A DNA stretch of 64,000 bases from Peredibacter starrii (GCF_034259205.1 NZ_CP139487.1:3286001-3350000), one strand, 5' to 3'; shown: positions 41,924 to 51,232, counted from the stretch's first letter. Made by a program: numbers and translations. The notes: generated by a model not told the origin, from the sequence alone.

Positions 41924-42061
41924 TACTTTGAAATTATCATACAACATTCTTACGATTAAGATAAGCGTATGAAGAAAGCTCTGTCCCGAAGAAAGATGAT
42001 GCAGTTAAGTACCTTATTTCTTTTTGGATGCAGTTTCTCACTCAGGAAAAAGGACGAATAT

Positions 42062-42940
42062 ATGAAAGAGATATTTGATGTTGTCATCGTTGGCGGTGGT
42101 CCGGCCGGATTAAGCGCGGCCCTGACATTGGGCCGTGGAAATAGATCGGTCCTCATTCTGGATGAAGGAAAAGGTAGAAACGCTCCTGCCTCACATATGA
42201 TGAACTTTCCTTCCCGGGATGGAACTCCTCCGATGGAATTTCGAGAACTCATTAAGAGGGATTTGAGAAAATATTCTAATGTTCAAATTGCATCGTTAGG
42301 GGTCAAATCAATTGTCAGAGAAGAGCATCATTTCTTGATCAATGAGGAGATCAAGGCGAGAAAGATTCTTCTTGCTCATGGAGTAAAAGATATTCTGCTT
42401 CCACTTCCGGGGTTCTCAGAACTATGGGGGAAATCTATTTTCCATTGCCCTTACTGCCATGGGTATGAGCATCTGAAGGAACCTATTGGTATTATCGGTG
42501 ACAATAAAACTGCTCTTCATTACGCGATCCTGGTAAAGTCACTGACTGATAATTTAATTGTCTTCTCTAACGGAGCAGAAGTTGATCCAGCTCCTTTCGA
42601 AAAAAATGGAATCAAAGTTTACTCCTCCCCCATCGATTCCCTTATTCACCAAGGTGATAGACTTATTGCAGTGAAACTAATGAGTGGCGAAACAATTGAA
42701 AGGAGCTACCTCTTTTACCGACCTGAGCAAAAACTCACGTCAGACCTTGGAACCAAGCTGGGATGTGAATTAAATGAACACGGCCTATATAAGGTTCAGG
42801 ACAGTGGAGAAACAACCGTTAAAGGAATTTATGCGGCCGGTGATATCACTGAACTTAGACAATCTGTATTAATGGCCACAGCGTCAGGACAAAAAGCGGC
42901 AGCGCACATTAATTTCGAAATCTTGCACGAAAGGTTTTAA
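42062..42940 (+). CDS. Thioredoxin-reductase-like FAD/NAD(P) oxidoreductase
   Basis: About 292 residues. Seen: FDVVIVGGGPAGLSAAL (FAD motif), FHCPYCHGYE with a redox CxxC, GIIGDNKTALHYA (NAD(P) region, with the glycine motif weakened) and GIYAAGDIT (second FAD motif). The layout matches the low-molecular-weight thioredoxin reductase family; CPYCHG places it with the subgroup found beside LysR or AraC regulators rather than canonical TrxB. The start at 42062 has AAGGA upstream. The frame is also open from 41969, which would add a Tat-like SRRKMM stretch and an LFGC. Divergent LysR is the likely regulator. Confidence 0.88.
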   Translation: MKEIFDVVIVGGGPAGLSAALTLGRGNRSVLILDEGKGRNAPASHMMNFPSRDGTPPMEFRELIKRDLRKYSNVQIASLGVKSIVREEHHFLINEEIKARKILLAHGVKDILLPLPGFSELWGKSIFHCPYCHGYEHLKEPIGIIGDNKTALHYAILVKSLTDNLIVFSNGAEVDPAPFEKNGIKVYSSPIDSLIHQGDRLIAVKLMSGETIERSYLFYRPEQKLTSDLGTKLGCELNEHGLYKVQDSGETTVKGIYAAGDITELRQSVLMATASGQKAAAHINFEILHERF

Positions 42941-42947
42941 ATGATAA

Positions 42948-42971
42948 AGTCATGGGCGGAGGCCCATGACT
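42948..42971 (+). promoter_or_regulatory. Hairpin presenting the ribosome site of the hybrid kinase
   Basis: A perfect 10-base stem (AGTCATGGGC / GCCCATGACT) has a GGAG tetraloop. The GGAGG ribosome site lies in the loop and first stem base, 10 bases before the kinase ATG at 42973. It may also end the oxidoreductase transcript, although no T run follows. Confidence 0.6.
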
Positions 42972-42972
42972 G

Positions 42973-45885
42973 ATGATCAAACAAAATCAAGTATCAGACC
43001 TAAGCTTCAAAAAACTTACTATTTCCTCCATCATTGCCGTGACCCTTCTATTCGGCATAACTATCTTCATTTATCTTAAAGTTAAACAAACTGAAACGAG
43101 TAATAGATGGATCCAGCATACCCTTGAAGTTCTGGCCAAACTTGAAGAAGTAAAAGGTATTGTCTACAAGGCCGAAAACTCCTACCGCCAACAGAACAAA
43201 GATTTCTTTAAGCTTACGGCAGAGTCAAAAATACACATTCAAAAAGTTTCTGAACTTGTGAGAGACAACAGGCCCCAATCCAGAAATTTGGATGCGGCAG
43301 AAAAAAAGCTTGATGAACTGTTCGATTACTATGCTGATAAAACTGAATCGGCCGGAGCAAATCGCCAGGAGGAAGGGAAACTATTATATGAAGTTGAACA
43401 AAGTATTCAAAAAGTAAAAGACCAGGAAGAGAAATTACTTCAGGAAAGACTGGCCGCAGTCAATCAAGTCAGTGAATCAACCAGTAATGGAATTATATTT
43501 GGAAGTTTTCTTTCTCTTTTTATCATTCTGATTTTTATTGTGCTTACCTTCCGCGAATATGCGCTTGGTAAATCGATATTGCACCAATTAGATCAAAACA
43601 TGCAGGTACAAAAGGCCATTGTGGATGCAACCGCATTCGCGGTGATCGCGGTCAATAAAGATGGACACGTTAAGCGTTTCAACCCCGCGGCGGAAAAAAT
43701 GTTGGGCTATTCTGCACAAGAGGCCATTGGAAAAAGTCCCTCTATTTTTCATCGGCCGGAGGAAATAGCACAATATACAAATGAACTCTTTGAAGAATAT
43801 AAGGAGAGGGTCCCTGTTGGTTTTGAGGCCTTTAGATATAAAGCGGATAAAAGAATCACCTCAAGTAGAAACTGGACCTTCGTGAGAAAAGATGGCTCTA
43901 CACTTCCAGTCAATCTGACTATTTCTCCACTGGTAGGATTCAACGGCGAAATCAGTGGTTATATGGGCATTGCTTATGATCTTACGAAGCAGAATGAATT
44001 TGAAAATGCCCTCATCACCGCCAAGGAAGAGGCCATTGCGAGGACCCAGGAAAAATCGGACTTCCTGGCCAACATGAGCCACGAAATCAGAACTCCTATG
44101 AATGCGATCATGGGTATGGCCGAACTTTTAAAAGAAACCGAACTGACTCTCGAACAGCAAAAGTATGTTTCAATCTTTCAAAGTGCTGGTAATAGTCTTC
44201 TAAACATCATCAACGACATTCTGGATCTTTCAAAAATTGAATCGGGTAATCTTGAATTAGAGGAGCAGCCTTTCAAATTCAGTACGATGGTGGCAAATGC
44301 GGCCGAAATCATGGCGCTTAAGGCCCATCAAAAACATCTGGAACTTGCGATTGATCTGGAAGATGACATGTATGACTACTATCTAGGAGATGAAAATCGC
44401 CTAAGACAGGTTCTACTGAATCTTTTGGGCAACGCCATCAAGTTTACACGTAAGGGTGAGATTCTTTTGAAGATTCATACGACCGACGGCTCCTCGCCCG
44501 CAACTAAAAAAATTATTATCGAAGTCCAGGATACAGGAATTGGAATGTCCGATGGACAAGTTCGAAATCTCTTCCAACGATATGTTCAGGGAAGCACTTC
44601 CATTTCAAAAGAGTTTGGAGGTTCGGGGCTTGGCTTAAATATTACAAAAAAGTTATTGGCCCTCATGAATGGAGAAATTGAGGTCCATAGTACTTTGGGG
44701 GTAGGTTCTAGTTTCAAGGCCACCCTGGAACTTAAAATGGCCGAAGGTTTTCAAAAAGATGAGAAGAAAAAACATCTCAAGGGTCTTAAATTCCTGATCG
44801 TTGATGACACTAAGATCAATCGTCTTATCATGAAGAAAATCCTGGAAAAGACCGGGGCGATTACAGAAGAGGCAGATAATGGGAAAAATGCCCTAAAAAA
44901 ATATGAAGAAACTAAAACCAGGAAGCTGACTAATTACGACATGATTCTCTTAGATTGTCACATGCCAGATTTGAATGGATTCGAGGTCGCTAAAACAATT
45001 AAAGAAGAAGACCCCAAAGGTGCCCCTGAAATTCTCATGCTCACATCAGATAATCGCCCCGGAGATTTAGCGAAGGCCAAGGATTTAAAGCTTCATGCAC
45101 CAATCATAAAGCCAATCATGAAACATGAACTACTTGCCACAATTTATAAGGTTTTAAGTCGGCCCCAGGATAATACAAAAGATGGAGACGTCATCCCAAC
45201 GAAGGAAGATGTTCTTCGCGGTCTGAGAATTATGCTGGTCGATGATAATGACGAGAACCGTTTTGTCATTAGGGCCTTTTTGAAAGACAAGGAAAGTACT
45301 ATTGATGAAGCTAAGAATGGGCGTGAGGCAATTAACCTGTTCCTGGCCGGAACTTATGATTTAGTCATTATGGACATGCACATGCCCATCATGGATGGAT
45401 ATGCGGCGACCCGAGAACTGAGAAAGATTGAGACCGAGAACAATTATGCCTTTGTTCCGATTCTCGCCCTTTCCGCCTATGCATTCAAAGAAGAAATCTA
45501 TAAAAGCATTGATGCCGGGGCCAATGGTTACCTGGTGAAACCAGTATCTAAGATCAAACTACTTCAAAAGATAAAAGAGCTCACTAACCCGATTGAAGTT
45601 GTGATCCATGGAGAAATCAAGGACCTGATTCCGGAATTTTTGAATTCCCGTCAGGTAGAACTGACAAAGCTGTATCTCGCCCACTCCAACCAGGACTATG
45701 TTTATATGGAAGAAACAGGTCATAAACTAAAAGGGACCGCAGGCTCATATGGGTTTGAACGTCTGAGCCAGATTGGAAAAGACATTGAGGAATGCGCGAA
45801 ATCAAGAAATGATCACTATCTTTCACTCGCCTTATCTGACTATCGTATTTTCTTAAAGCTCGTTCAAGTCGTTTATACTAGCTGA
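42973..45885 (+). CDS. Hybrid sensor histidine kinase: CHASE-like, PAS, HK, two receivers, HPt
   Basis: A 970-residue membrane kinase. In order: TM1 (about 17-37), a periplasmic helical sensor (about 40-172, CHASE3-like), TM2 (about 174-195), PAS (about 212-340), HisKA with FLANMSHEIRTPMN (H370), HATPase (about 480-600, DTGIGM and GSGLGLNITKKLL), receiver 1 with D661 (LLDCHMPDLNG), receiver 2 with D801 (MDMHMPIMDG), and a C-terminal HPt with H917 (GHKLKGTAGS). A full His-Asp-His relay is thus on one chain; an external receiver is still needed for output. The end overlaps by eight bases a convergent OmpR-type regulator that could be that partner (inference). Confidence 0.95.
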   Translation: MIKQNQVSDLSFKKLTISSIIAVTLLFGITIFIYLKVKQTETSNRWIQHTLEVLAKLEEVKGIVYKAENSYRQQNKDFFKLTAESKIHIQKVSELVRDNRPQSRNLDAAEKKLDELFDYYADKTESAGANRQEEGKLLYEVEQSIQKVKDQEEKLLQERLAAVNQVSESTSNGIIFGSFLSLFIILIFIVLTFREYALGKSILHQLDQNMQVQKAIVDATAFAVIAVNKDGHVKRFNPAAEKMLGYSAQEAIGKSPSIFHRPEEIAQYTNELFEEYKERVPVGFEAFRYKADKRITSSRNWTFVRKDGSTLPVNLTISPLVGFNGEISGYMGIAYDLTKQNEFENALITAKEEAIARTQEKSDFLANMSHEIRTPMNAIMGMAELLKETELTLEQQKYVSIFQSAGNSLLNIINDILDLSKIESGNLELEEQPFKFSTMVANAAEIMALKAHQKHLELAIDLEDDMYDYYLGDENRLRQVLLNLLGNAIKFTRKGEILLKIHTTDGSSPATKKIIIEVQDTGIGMSDGQVRNLFQRYVQGSTSISKEFGGSGLGLNITKKLLALMNGEIEVHSTLGVGSSFKATLELKMAEGFQKDEKKKHLKGLKFLIVDDTKINRLIMKKILEKTGAITEEADNGKNALKKYEETKTRKLTNYDMILLDCHMPDLNGFEVAKTIKEEDPKGAPEILMLTSDNRPGDLAKAKDLKLHAPIIKPIMKHELLATIYKVLSRPQDNTKDGDVIPTKEDVLRGLRIMLVDDNDENRFVIRAFLKDKESTIDEAKNGREAINLFLAGTYDLVIMDMHMPIMDGYAATRELRKIETENNYAFVPILALSAYAFKEEIYKSIDAGANGYLVKPVSKIKLLQKIKELTNPIEVVIHGEIKDLIPEFLNSRQVELTKLYLAHSNQDYVYMEETGHKLKGTAGSYGFERLSQIGKDIEECAKSRNDHYLSLALSDYRIFLKLVQVVYTS

Positions 45886-46579
45886 TCTTGTCCAGATTGA
45901 AGGAATAGCCCACGCCTCGGATTGATGAGATCGTATCTCCCACAGCGCCAAGCTTTTTTCTGAGAGAGCTAATATGCATATCAATGGTGCGGCTTTGAAC
46001 ATCAGAACTAATATTCCAAACCTCTTTTAATAGCTCTTCTCTGGTATAGGTTTTTTTTGGATTGTTAACTAGTTTGAGGAGAAGTTTATACTCCTTTAAA
46101 GTGAGAAGAATAGGTTCTTCGGTGTGATCGAAAGTCAGCTTTACTTCCATTTTTGATTCATCAATCACAAAAGGTCCCACACGCTTCACGACATGATTAT
46201 GCCCGGTGCGAAAGCGATTAATATACTTTTCCATTTGCGACTTAAAGGCCTCAGGACGCAATGGTTTTCGGATGAATTCAAAGACATTAAGTTTATGCGA
46301 TCGAACTTCATCGGCCTCATTTTCAGAGGCGGTAATGATGATGATAGAAGGGATGAATGGAAACTCTCGATCTTTTAATGACTCTAAAAACTCAAACCCT
46401 GATTCCCCCTCAAGTCTTAGGTCAACCAGGATAATATGGAAGGTGTTTCGGTTTAAAAGATCCAGGGCCCCACTCATGTTATGGGCCTGACTTACCTCGA
46501 TATTTTCCGGAAGAATCTTCATGACCAAAGATTGCATAGAGGGATCGTCTTCAAGATAAAGTGCTTTAAACTTATCCAT
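45878..46579 (-). CDS. OmpR-family response regulator
   Basis: A 233-residue protein: receiver domain (1-120) with D11/D12, phospho-acceptor D53 (IILVDLRLEG), T/S at IIIITASE and K near RKPLRP, then an OmpR/PhoB winged-helix DNA-binding domain (about 130-230: LTLKEYKLLLKLVNNPKKTYTRE, SRTIDMHISSLRKKLG). It is convergent with the hybrid kinase and overlaps it by eight bases. Its upstream region has strong symmetry around a TTGACA -35 (46678-46673). Confidence 0.95.
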   Translation of the reverse strand: MDKFKALYLEDDPSMQSLVMKILPENIEVSQAHNMSGALDLLNRNTFHIILVDLRLEGESGFEFLESLKDREFPFIPSIIIITASENEADEVRSHKLNVFEFIRKPLRPEAFKSQMEKYINRFRTGHNHVVKRVGPFVIDESKMEVKLTFDHTEEPILLTLKEYKLLLKLVNNPKKTYTREELLKEVWNISSDVQSRTIDMHISSLRKKLGAVGDTISSIRGVGYSFNLDKIS

Positions 46580-46651
46580 GTATAAATTTTATTACTTTCG
46601 AAATGATATTCAATCTAAGAAAAATTATTCGTGTTATGGAGTGAGTTAAAA

Positions 46652-46737
46652 TTGACCTCTTTAACCGGAGAATGTCAAAGAGGCCAATATCGACAAGGTG
46701 ATGGTGGATAACTTGCCGGTTTGATCTCGACATTCTC
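46652..46737. promoter_or_regulatory. Symmetric regulatory region upstream of the OmpR regulator
   Basis: Dyad A pairs TTGaCCTCTTT (46652-46662) with AAAGAGGcCAA (46677-46687). Dyad B pairs GAGAATGTC (46668-46676, inside the A loop) with GACATTCTC (46729-46737), nine bases exact. AACCGG (46663-46668) also matches CCGGTT (46716-46721). On the minus strand dyad A encloses a TTGACA -35 and spans to a weak TCAATT -10 at 17 bases, so it may be an operator over the regulator's promoter. The rest of the 240-base gap holds nothing else evident apart from the terminator. Confidence 0.5.
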
Positions 46738-46778
46738 ATCTAAAATTAAATTTTCGGCTGTAAATTCTCTGTAAATAA

Positions 46779-46811
46779 GTATCCGGCCAACCAAATTAGT
46801 TGACCGGATAC
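46779..46811 (-). terminator. Hairpin terminator of the secreted propeller-like gene
   Basis: The stem GTATCCGG / CCGGATAC, extended by CAAC / GTTG after one mismatch, has a 7-base loop. On the minus strand it is followed by TTATTTA. Confidence 0.8.
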
Positions 46812-46819
46812 CATTTAGG

Positions 46820-48412
46820 TTACTCTTTTGCTTCTTCTGCTTGTTTTACTTTTTCTGAAGCATATGGGATGCGAGTTACTCCTCCAATACTATTGAATAG
46901 CAAATCACCATTCGGTAAATATTGAATAATAGCGTAAGCACCATTTCCAAAATTGCTTTGCCCGAAAACTACTCGGTGAACAGTCTTACCATTGTTCCAG
47001 TCCATTCCTGTGATTTCCCAACCATCTTGTTTTGTGTATCCATTAACGGCCACGATGCTGGAAGTTTCACTCACTACTGGAACCATGCTGGTAGAAACAA
47101 CATCACTACGACTCCAGACTGATTTCCAGGAATTATTTTTTGGATTCCACTCAAATCTTTCTGCACCAACCGCCGGCTCAAAGACCGGACCACCGGCAAG
47201 AACATCAACCATACGGTCTTTGTCACCCTCTTTACGGATGTTATTCACTACGAACGCCCCATAGCCTTTCGCCACCACAGATTGTTCGGTTTGAAGGAAT
47301 TCAGGAGTTGGATTAAGACCACAGGTAACAGGAATCTGTCCTGCAACTCGGCTCGATTTTGTTCCAGCAACTTGCTTGAAGTCTTTAGGAATTTGATCAC
47401 GCCAGAAAGCAACCAGCTTCATTTGATCCGCACCATCAGTGATAACGACAAGCTTGTCCTCATCTGCTCCAAAGCCCATGAGCGTTGGAGTTGAGCCTGT
47501 TCCTGTTCCTACTTTTACACTTGGTGGTTCACGTCCATTATCATAAGGCGCGATCCATGCCCCATCTTTCTCATCAGTTGAAATGGCCTTTCCGTTCCAC
47601 ACTAACTTGCGCATGTTCTTATCACTTGCCACGTAGATGCCGTTCTTTTCATCAATGGCCATTGAATTACTCACATATTCATCTGGATTAAATTTAAAGA
47701 TCACAGGCTCACCTTTAAGATCTCTATTCATGACAAACAGTGAATTATTGCCCAAGACAACTAATTTACCGTCATAGGTTAAACTCACTCCGGCGATTGC
47801 CTCTTGGGCACCCATCATATTTTTGAAATCACGATTGGCGAGGATTTGAATGCCTTCGCTGGGATTTTTTGGATTCTTCAGTCCAAAAACGAAGACACGC
47901 TTATCGTAAGTGTTGTAGTAGAGCTTATTGTCTTTATCAACGAAAGAGTAAATTCCATTACCAATGCGGGTCCAATCAAGACCCCAATCTTTAACAAGCT
48001 TTCTGACTTCGGTAATGTTCTTGAAATTTTTATCTAAACCAGCAGTCAGTTGCTCATCCGTAAGGGCCTTAACTCCAGGCACATCCAGTGAAGCAACTTC
48101 CTTTAAACTATTATTCGAAAGGTCCAGATACGCCACACCTTGGGAAGAAACAGACCACATGAAATTTGGATTAGGAGTCGCAAAAGTCATGATGTTCACA
48201 GGACCACTTGTGACTCGGGCATTGCTTTTTACATCTGCCTGAAAAGTGCCTTGCTTAATGGGATAAGGCATATTATCCGATTGTGCAGAATCGAAGTGTG
48301 TAATGGCATACTTGTCTGCAGCGAGATTCGGGTTCTTTGCTGGAGCGCCGGCCATGGCACTCATGCTGAGAAGAATTGCTCCCAGACCCAAAGAAAGTTT
48401 TGAATGTTTCAT
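46820..48412 (-). CDS. Large secreted protein, probable beta-propeller
   Basis: About 530 residues with a signal peptide (LSLGLGAILLSMSAMAGA). Repeating strands with patterns such as GVAYLDLSNN, NGIYVASDKNMRKLVW, GIYSFVDKDNKLYYNT and NGDLLFNSIGGVTRI suggest a beta-propeller that reads like a quinoprotein or NHL-type repeat protein. No catalytic motif is recognised. A GGAGGG ribosome site supports the start at 48412. It is a single gene with its own terminator. It could be an exported dehydrogenase-like or binding protein; this is not certain. Confidence 0.72.
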   Translation of the reverse strand: MKHSKLSLGLGAILLSMSAMAGAPAKNPNLAADKYAITHFDSAQSDNMPYPIKQGTFQADVKSNARVTSGPVNIMTFATPNPNFMWSVSSQGVAYLDLSNNSLKEVASLDVPGVKALTDEQLTAGLDKNFKNITEVRKLVKDWGLDWTRIGNGIYSFVDKDNKLYYNTYDKRVFVFGLKNPKNPSEGIQILANRDFKNMMGAQEAIAGVSLTYDGKLVVLGNNSLFVMNRDLKGEPVIFKFNPDEYVSNSMAIDEKNGIYVASDKNMRKLVWNGKAISTDEKDGAWIAPYDNGREPPSVKVGTGTGSTPTLMGFGADEDKLVVITDGADQMKLVAFWRDQIPKDFKQVAGTKSSRVAGQIPVTCGLNPTPEFLQTEQSVVAKGYGAFVVNNIRKEGDKDRMVDVLAGGPVFEPAVGAERFEWNPKNNSWKSVWSRSDVVSTSMVPVVSETSSIVAVNGYTKQDGWEITGMDWNNGKTVHRVVFGQSNFGNGAYAIIQYLPNGDLLFNSIGGVTRIPYASEKVKQAEEAKE

Positions 48413-48474
48413 GTTCCCTCCAATATTTAAAGAACACATATTCAATAAATATTGGAGAAGACATTAAGCGTTTC

Positions 48475-49629
48475 TCAAGCCGCAACGGCTGCGTCTTTTT
48501 TCCACATCACGATCGACAGTAAAAGAGCTGCGGCCGAAATCGCAAATCCTCCCCAAGGAACGGCCGAGAGTCCTGGACCGTTATCAATAATAAGTCCTCC
48601 ACCCCATGCACCAAGAGCATTACCCAAGTTAAAAGCAGCAATATTCAGAGCAGAGGCCAGTGTGGGAGCATCTCCGGCACTTTCCAGCACTCGCATTTGA
48701 AGTGGAGGCACCGTCGCAAAACCAGTAAAGCCAAGAAGGAAAACCAGGATAATAACACTTGTTTGATGGTGAGAGAAAATTCCAAATCCAATCATCACAA
48801 TGGTCAATGCCAATAAACTTCCAACCAACGTCGGCATCAATTTTTTGTCCGCAAATTTTCCACCCACAATGTTTCCGAAGATAAGCCCAAGTCCAAATAA
48901 TAATAAAATGGGTGAAATGGCCTTTTCATTGAAGTGCGTGATGTCGGTCAGGATGGGAGCAATGTAAGTAAACAAAGCAAACACTCCGCCAAAGCCAATG
49001 ACAGTGAGAAGAAGACCCAACAACACTTCGGGACGCTTTACCGCTGCGAGCTCTGAACGAATATCAGGTACTATATTTTTCTCAGAATCTTTTGGAACGA
49101 GATACAAGAGACCAAGCATTGCCAGAGGTCCCACTGCTGTGACCGCCCAAAAAGTCATTCTCCAACCATAGAGTTGACCCAACCAGGTTCCAAAAGGTAC
49201 TCCCAAGATATTTGCAATCGTAAGACCAGTGAACATCAGAGCAATGGCCAGGGCCTTTTGATTTGGTTTCACCAGATTAGTGGCAACGACGGAGCCGATT
49301 CCAAAAAAAGTTCCATGTGCAAATGAAGTGATGACTCTCGCAATCATCAAAGTCCAATAATCGGGAGCGATGGCACAAACTAAATTACCAATCGTAAAGA
49401 TCGCCATCAAGGCCACCAGAGCAGACTTTTTGGGGAAGCGAGTGGATAGAAGGGACAAGAAAGGAGCGCCGATCGCAACTCCTAGAGCATAACCACTAAT
49501 CAACAGACCAGCGGTTGAAAGATTTACTCCCAGATCTTTTGCAATCTGAGGCAGAATTCCCATAATAACAAATTCGGTAGTACCAATTCCAAAGGCACCA
49601 ATCATCAAGGCGTATATAGCTAATGGCAT
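48475..49629 (-). CDS. MFS transporter, AraJ-like
   Basis: A 384-residue inner-membrane protein with 12 helices. GAFGIGTTEFVIMGILPQIA and SGYALGVAIGAPFLSLLSTR are hallmarks of the AraJ/YdhP (DHA1) group, exporters of sugars, purine analogues or drugs. The substrate is unknown. It is divergent from a LysR regulator 94 bases away, the common layout for a regulated exporter. Confidence 0.93.
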   Translation of the reverse strand: MPLAIYALMIGAFGIGTTEFVIMGILPQIAKDLGVNLSTAGLLISGYALGVAIGAPFLSLLSTRFPKKSALVALMAIFTIGNLVCAIAPDYWTLMIARVITSFAHGTFFGIGSVVATNLVKPNQKALAIALMFTGLTIANILGVPFGTWLGQLYGWRMTFWAVTAVGPLAMLGLLYLVPKDSEKNIVPDIRSELAAVKRPEVLLGLLLTVIGFGGVFALFTYIAPILTDITHFNEKAISPILLLFGLGLIFGNIVGGKFADKKLMPTLVGSLLALTIVMIGFGIFSHHQTSVIILVFLLGFTGFATVPPLQMRVLESAGDAPTLASALNIAAFNLGNALGAWGGGLIIDNGPGLSAVPWGGFAISAAALLLSIVMWKKDAAVAA

Positions 49630-49723
49630 AACTTTCTCCAGTTTGAATTATGACCAATATAGCACTTTAACTCTTGCTGATTTAGTCATGAAAAGTAAAA
49701 TCATAGTTGACCAGGAGTCAACA

Positions 49724-50617
49724 ATGAAAACGACCATTGAAGAGATGCAGACCCTCATTTCAATCGTGGATTTAGGATCCATTACCCTCGCGGCCGAACG
49801 ATTGGAACAAACAACTTCTGGAGTCAGTCGTACTCTCTCTCGCCTTGAAAAAAAGCTCGGCGTCACTCTTCTAAGAAGGACCACCCGAAAAATCGATCTC
49901 ACTCCTGAGGGAGAAAATTTTCTCAATCATGCCAGGCAAATTCTTCAATCTATAGAATTGGCAGAGGCCTCAGTAAATAACAAGGAGAACGCTCCTACGG
50001 GAATTCTCCGTGTTGATTCCGCCTCACCTTTCGTTATTCATGCTATTACTCCTTTTGTTCAGGAGTTCATGAAACTTTACCCAGGAATCACCCTGGAACT
50101 GTATAGTAATGATCGAACCATCGACCTGATTGAGAAACGAATTGATGTCGCCATTCGAATTGGAAAGATGGAAGACTCAACCTTGACTGCCATTTCTCTG
50201 GGTACAAGCAAGAGAAGAATTCTCGCGAGTCCCGCCTATCTTAAGCAATACGGGACTCCCAAAAATCTGGAAGATCTTGAAGGACACCGCTTAGTTGGTT
50301 TCACTGATCCTCGTCATCTCAATCAATGGCCCCTTAAAACAAATGCCGGTCCTTATCTCGCAAAATGCCAGATTGGTGCTTCAAGTGGTGAGACGATTTT
50401 GAATCTTGCACGTGAAGGTGCAGGGATTGTGTGTCTTTCAGATTGTATGACCACCAAAGATCGTAAAGAAGGCAAACTGCTCCAAATCCTCGCGAATCAC
50501 ACGATAGATAATAGAGAACTCATTCATGCAGTTTATTACAAGAATATTCAGGTCTCCAATCGTGTGAATCTCTTTATCAAATTCTTGAAATCAAAGCTCA
50601 AAGGCATCACTTACTAG
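49724..50617 (+). CDS. LysR-type transcriptional regulator
   Basis: About 297 residues. N-terminal winged HTH (MQTLISIVDLGSITLAAERL, then TTSGVSRTLSRLEKKLG) and effector domain (about 90-290: GILRVDSASPFVIHAI, GHRLVGFTDP). The sequence resembles the large group that regulates divergent MFS exporters. AGGAG lies before the ATG at 49724; the frame is open to 49643 but without a better site. The shared promoter gap with the MFS gene has no strong dyad that I can see. Confidence 0.93.
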   Translation: MKTTIEEMQTLISIVDLGSITLAAERLEQTTSGVSRTLSRLEKKLGVTLLRRTTRKIDLTPEGENFLNHARQILQSIELAEASVNNKENAPTGILRVDSASPFVIHAITPFVQEFMKLYPGITLELYSNDRTIDLIEKRIDVAIRIGKMEDSTLTAISLGTSKRRILASPAYLKQYGTPKNLEDLEGHRLVGFTDPRHLNQWPLKTNAGPYLAKCQIGASSGETILNLAREGAGIVCLSDCMTTKDRKEGKLLQILANHTIDNRELIHAVYYKNIQVSNRVNLFIKFLKSKLKGITY

Positions 50618-50770
50618 ATTCCCAACTCGCTGAAGCTTGATTTTATTTTCTGCTTAGAATATTTGTGTGGCAAAGATCGAGTCAATATTACCCGATTCTT
50701 CACTTTCGGGCCTTAGCTCTGCAGAAAGATGTTAAAAGGTCTTTAGATAAATAGCTTCCAGGAATTCATC

Positions 50771-51232
50771 ATGAAATTTTTACTCATTCTTTTGTTCGTG
50801 CCTTTCCTCTCATTTGCTTCAGACACATCAAGCTGCTCAGGTCTGATTAACGATTGCGAATATTACTCTTGTATCGCCGCTACTAAACACTGTGATGGCA
50901 ATTCATATCCAACTCAATATGGCCGAAAGTTTTGTATGCGCTATGGTGAGAATCTGAATAAGTTTTCTCGCGAAGGCAGACGTTGGGTCGTTAATGTTAG
51001 AAAATGTCTCATGAATGAGATTGAGAAGTTTGACGAAAGCATCAGCTGTGGAGAATTGAAAGTTAAAGCATTCAGAAGCCATGTCAATTGTTACGTTGAT
51101 CACGGCTTCTGCGACTTGTCCCTCAAAGACAAACAACATATCATGACGACTATCTGGCCCGGGCTTATGAGTGCCCTTTCAATTGAGAATGGTCTAGGCG
51201 TCCTGAACGCCTGTTACGTCTCAAAGATGTAA
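50771..51232 (+). CDS. Secreted cysteine-rich protein
   Basis: A 153-residue protein with signal peptide (FLLILLFVPFLSFA). The mature part of about 137 residues has ten cysteines, an even number fitting five disulfides. No family is recognised. It ends NACYVSKM; a near-identical NACLVSKM occurs in the secreted protein encoded at 53034-53354. Its 3' end overlaps the DUF885 gene by 12 bases. Confidence 0.75.
   Translation: MKFLLILLFVPFLSFASDTSSCSGLINDCEYYSCIAATKHCDGNSYPTQYGRKFCMRYGENLNKFSREGRRWVVNVRKCLMNEIEKFDESISCGELKVKAFRSHVNCYVDHGFCDLSLKDKQHIMTTIWPGLMSALSIENGLGVLNACYVSKM

Noticed and set aside
46572-46733. Open frame of 53 codons on the minus strand upstream of the OmpR regulator
   Set aside because: There is no ribosome site, the composition is Arg/Ile-rich, the stop runs into the regulator start codon, and the stretch is better explained by the dyads and promoter.
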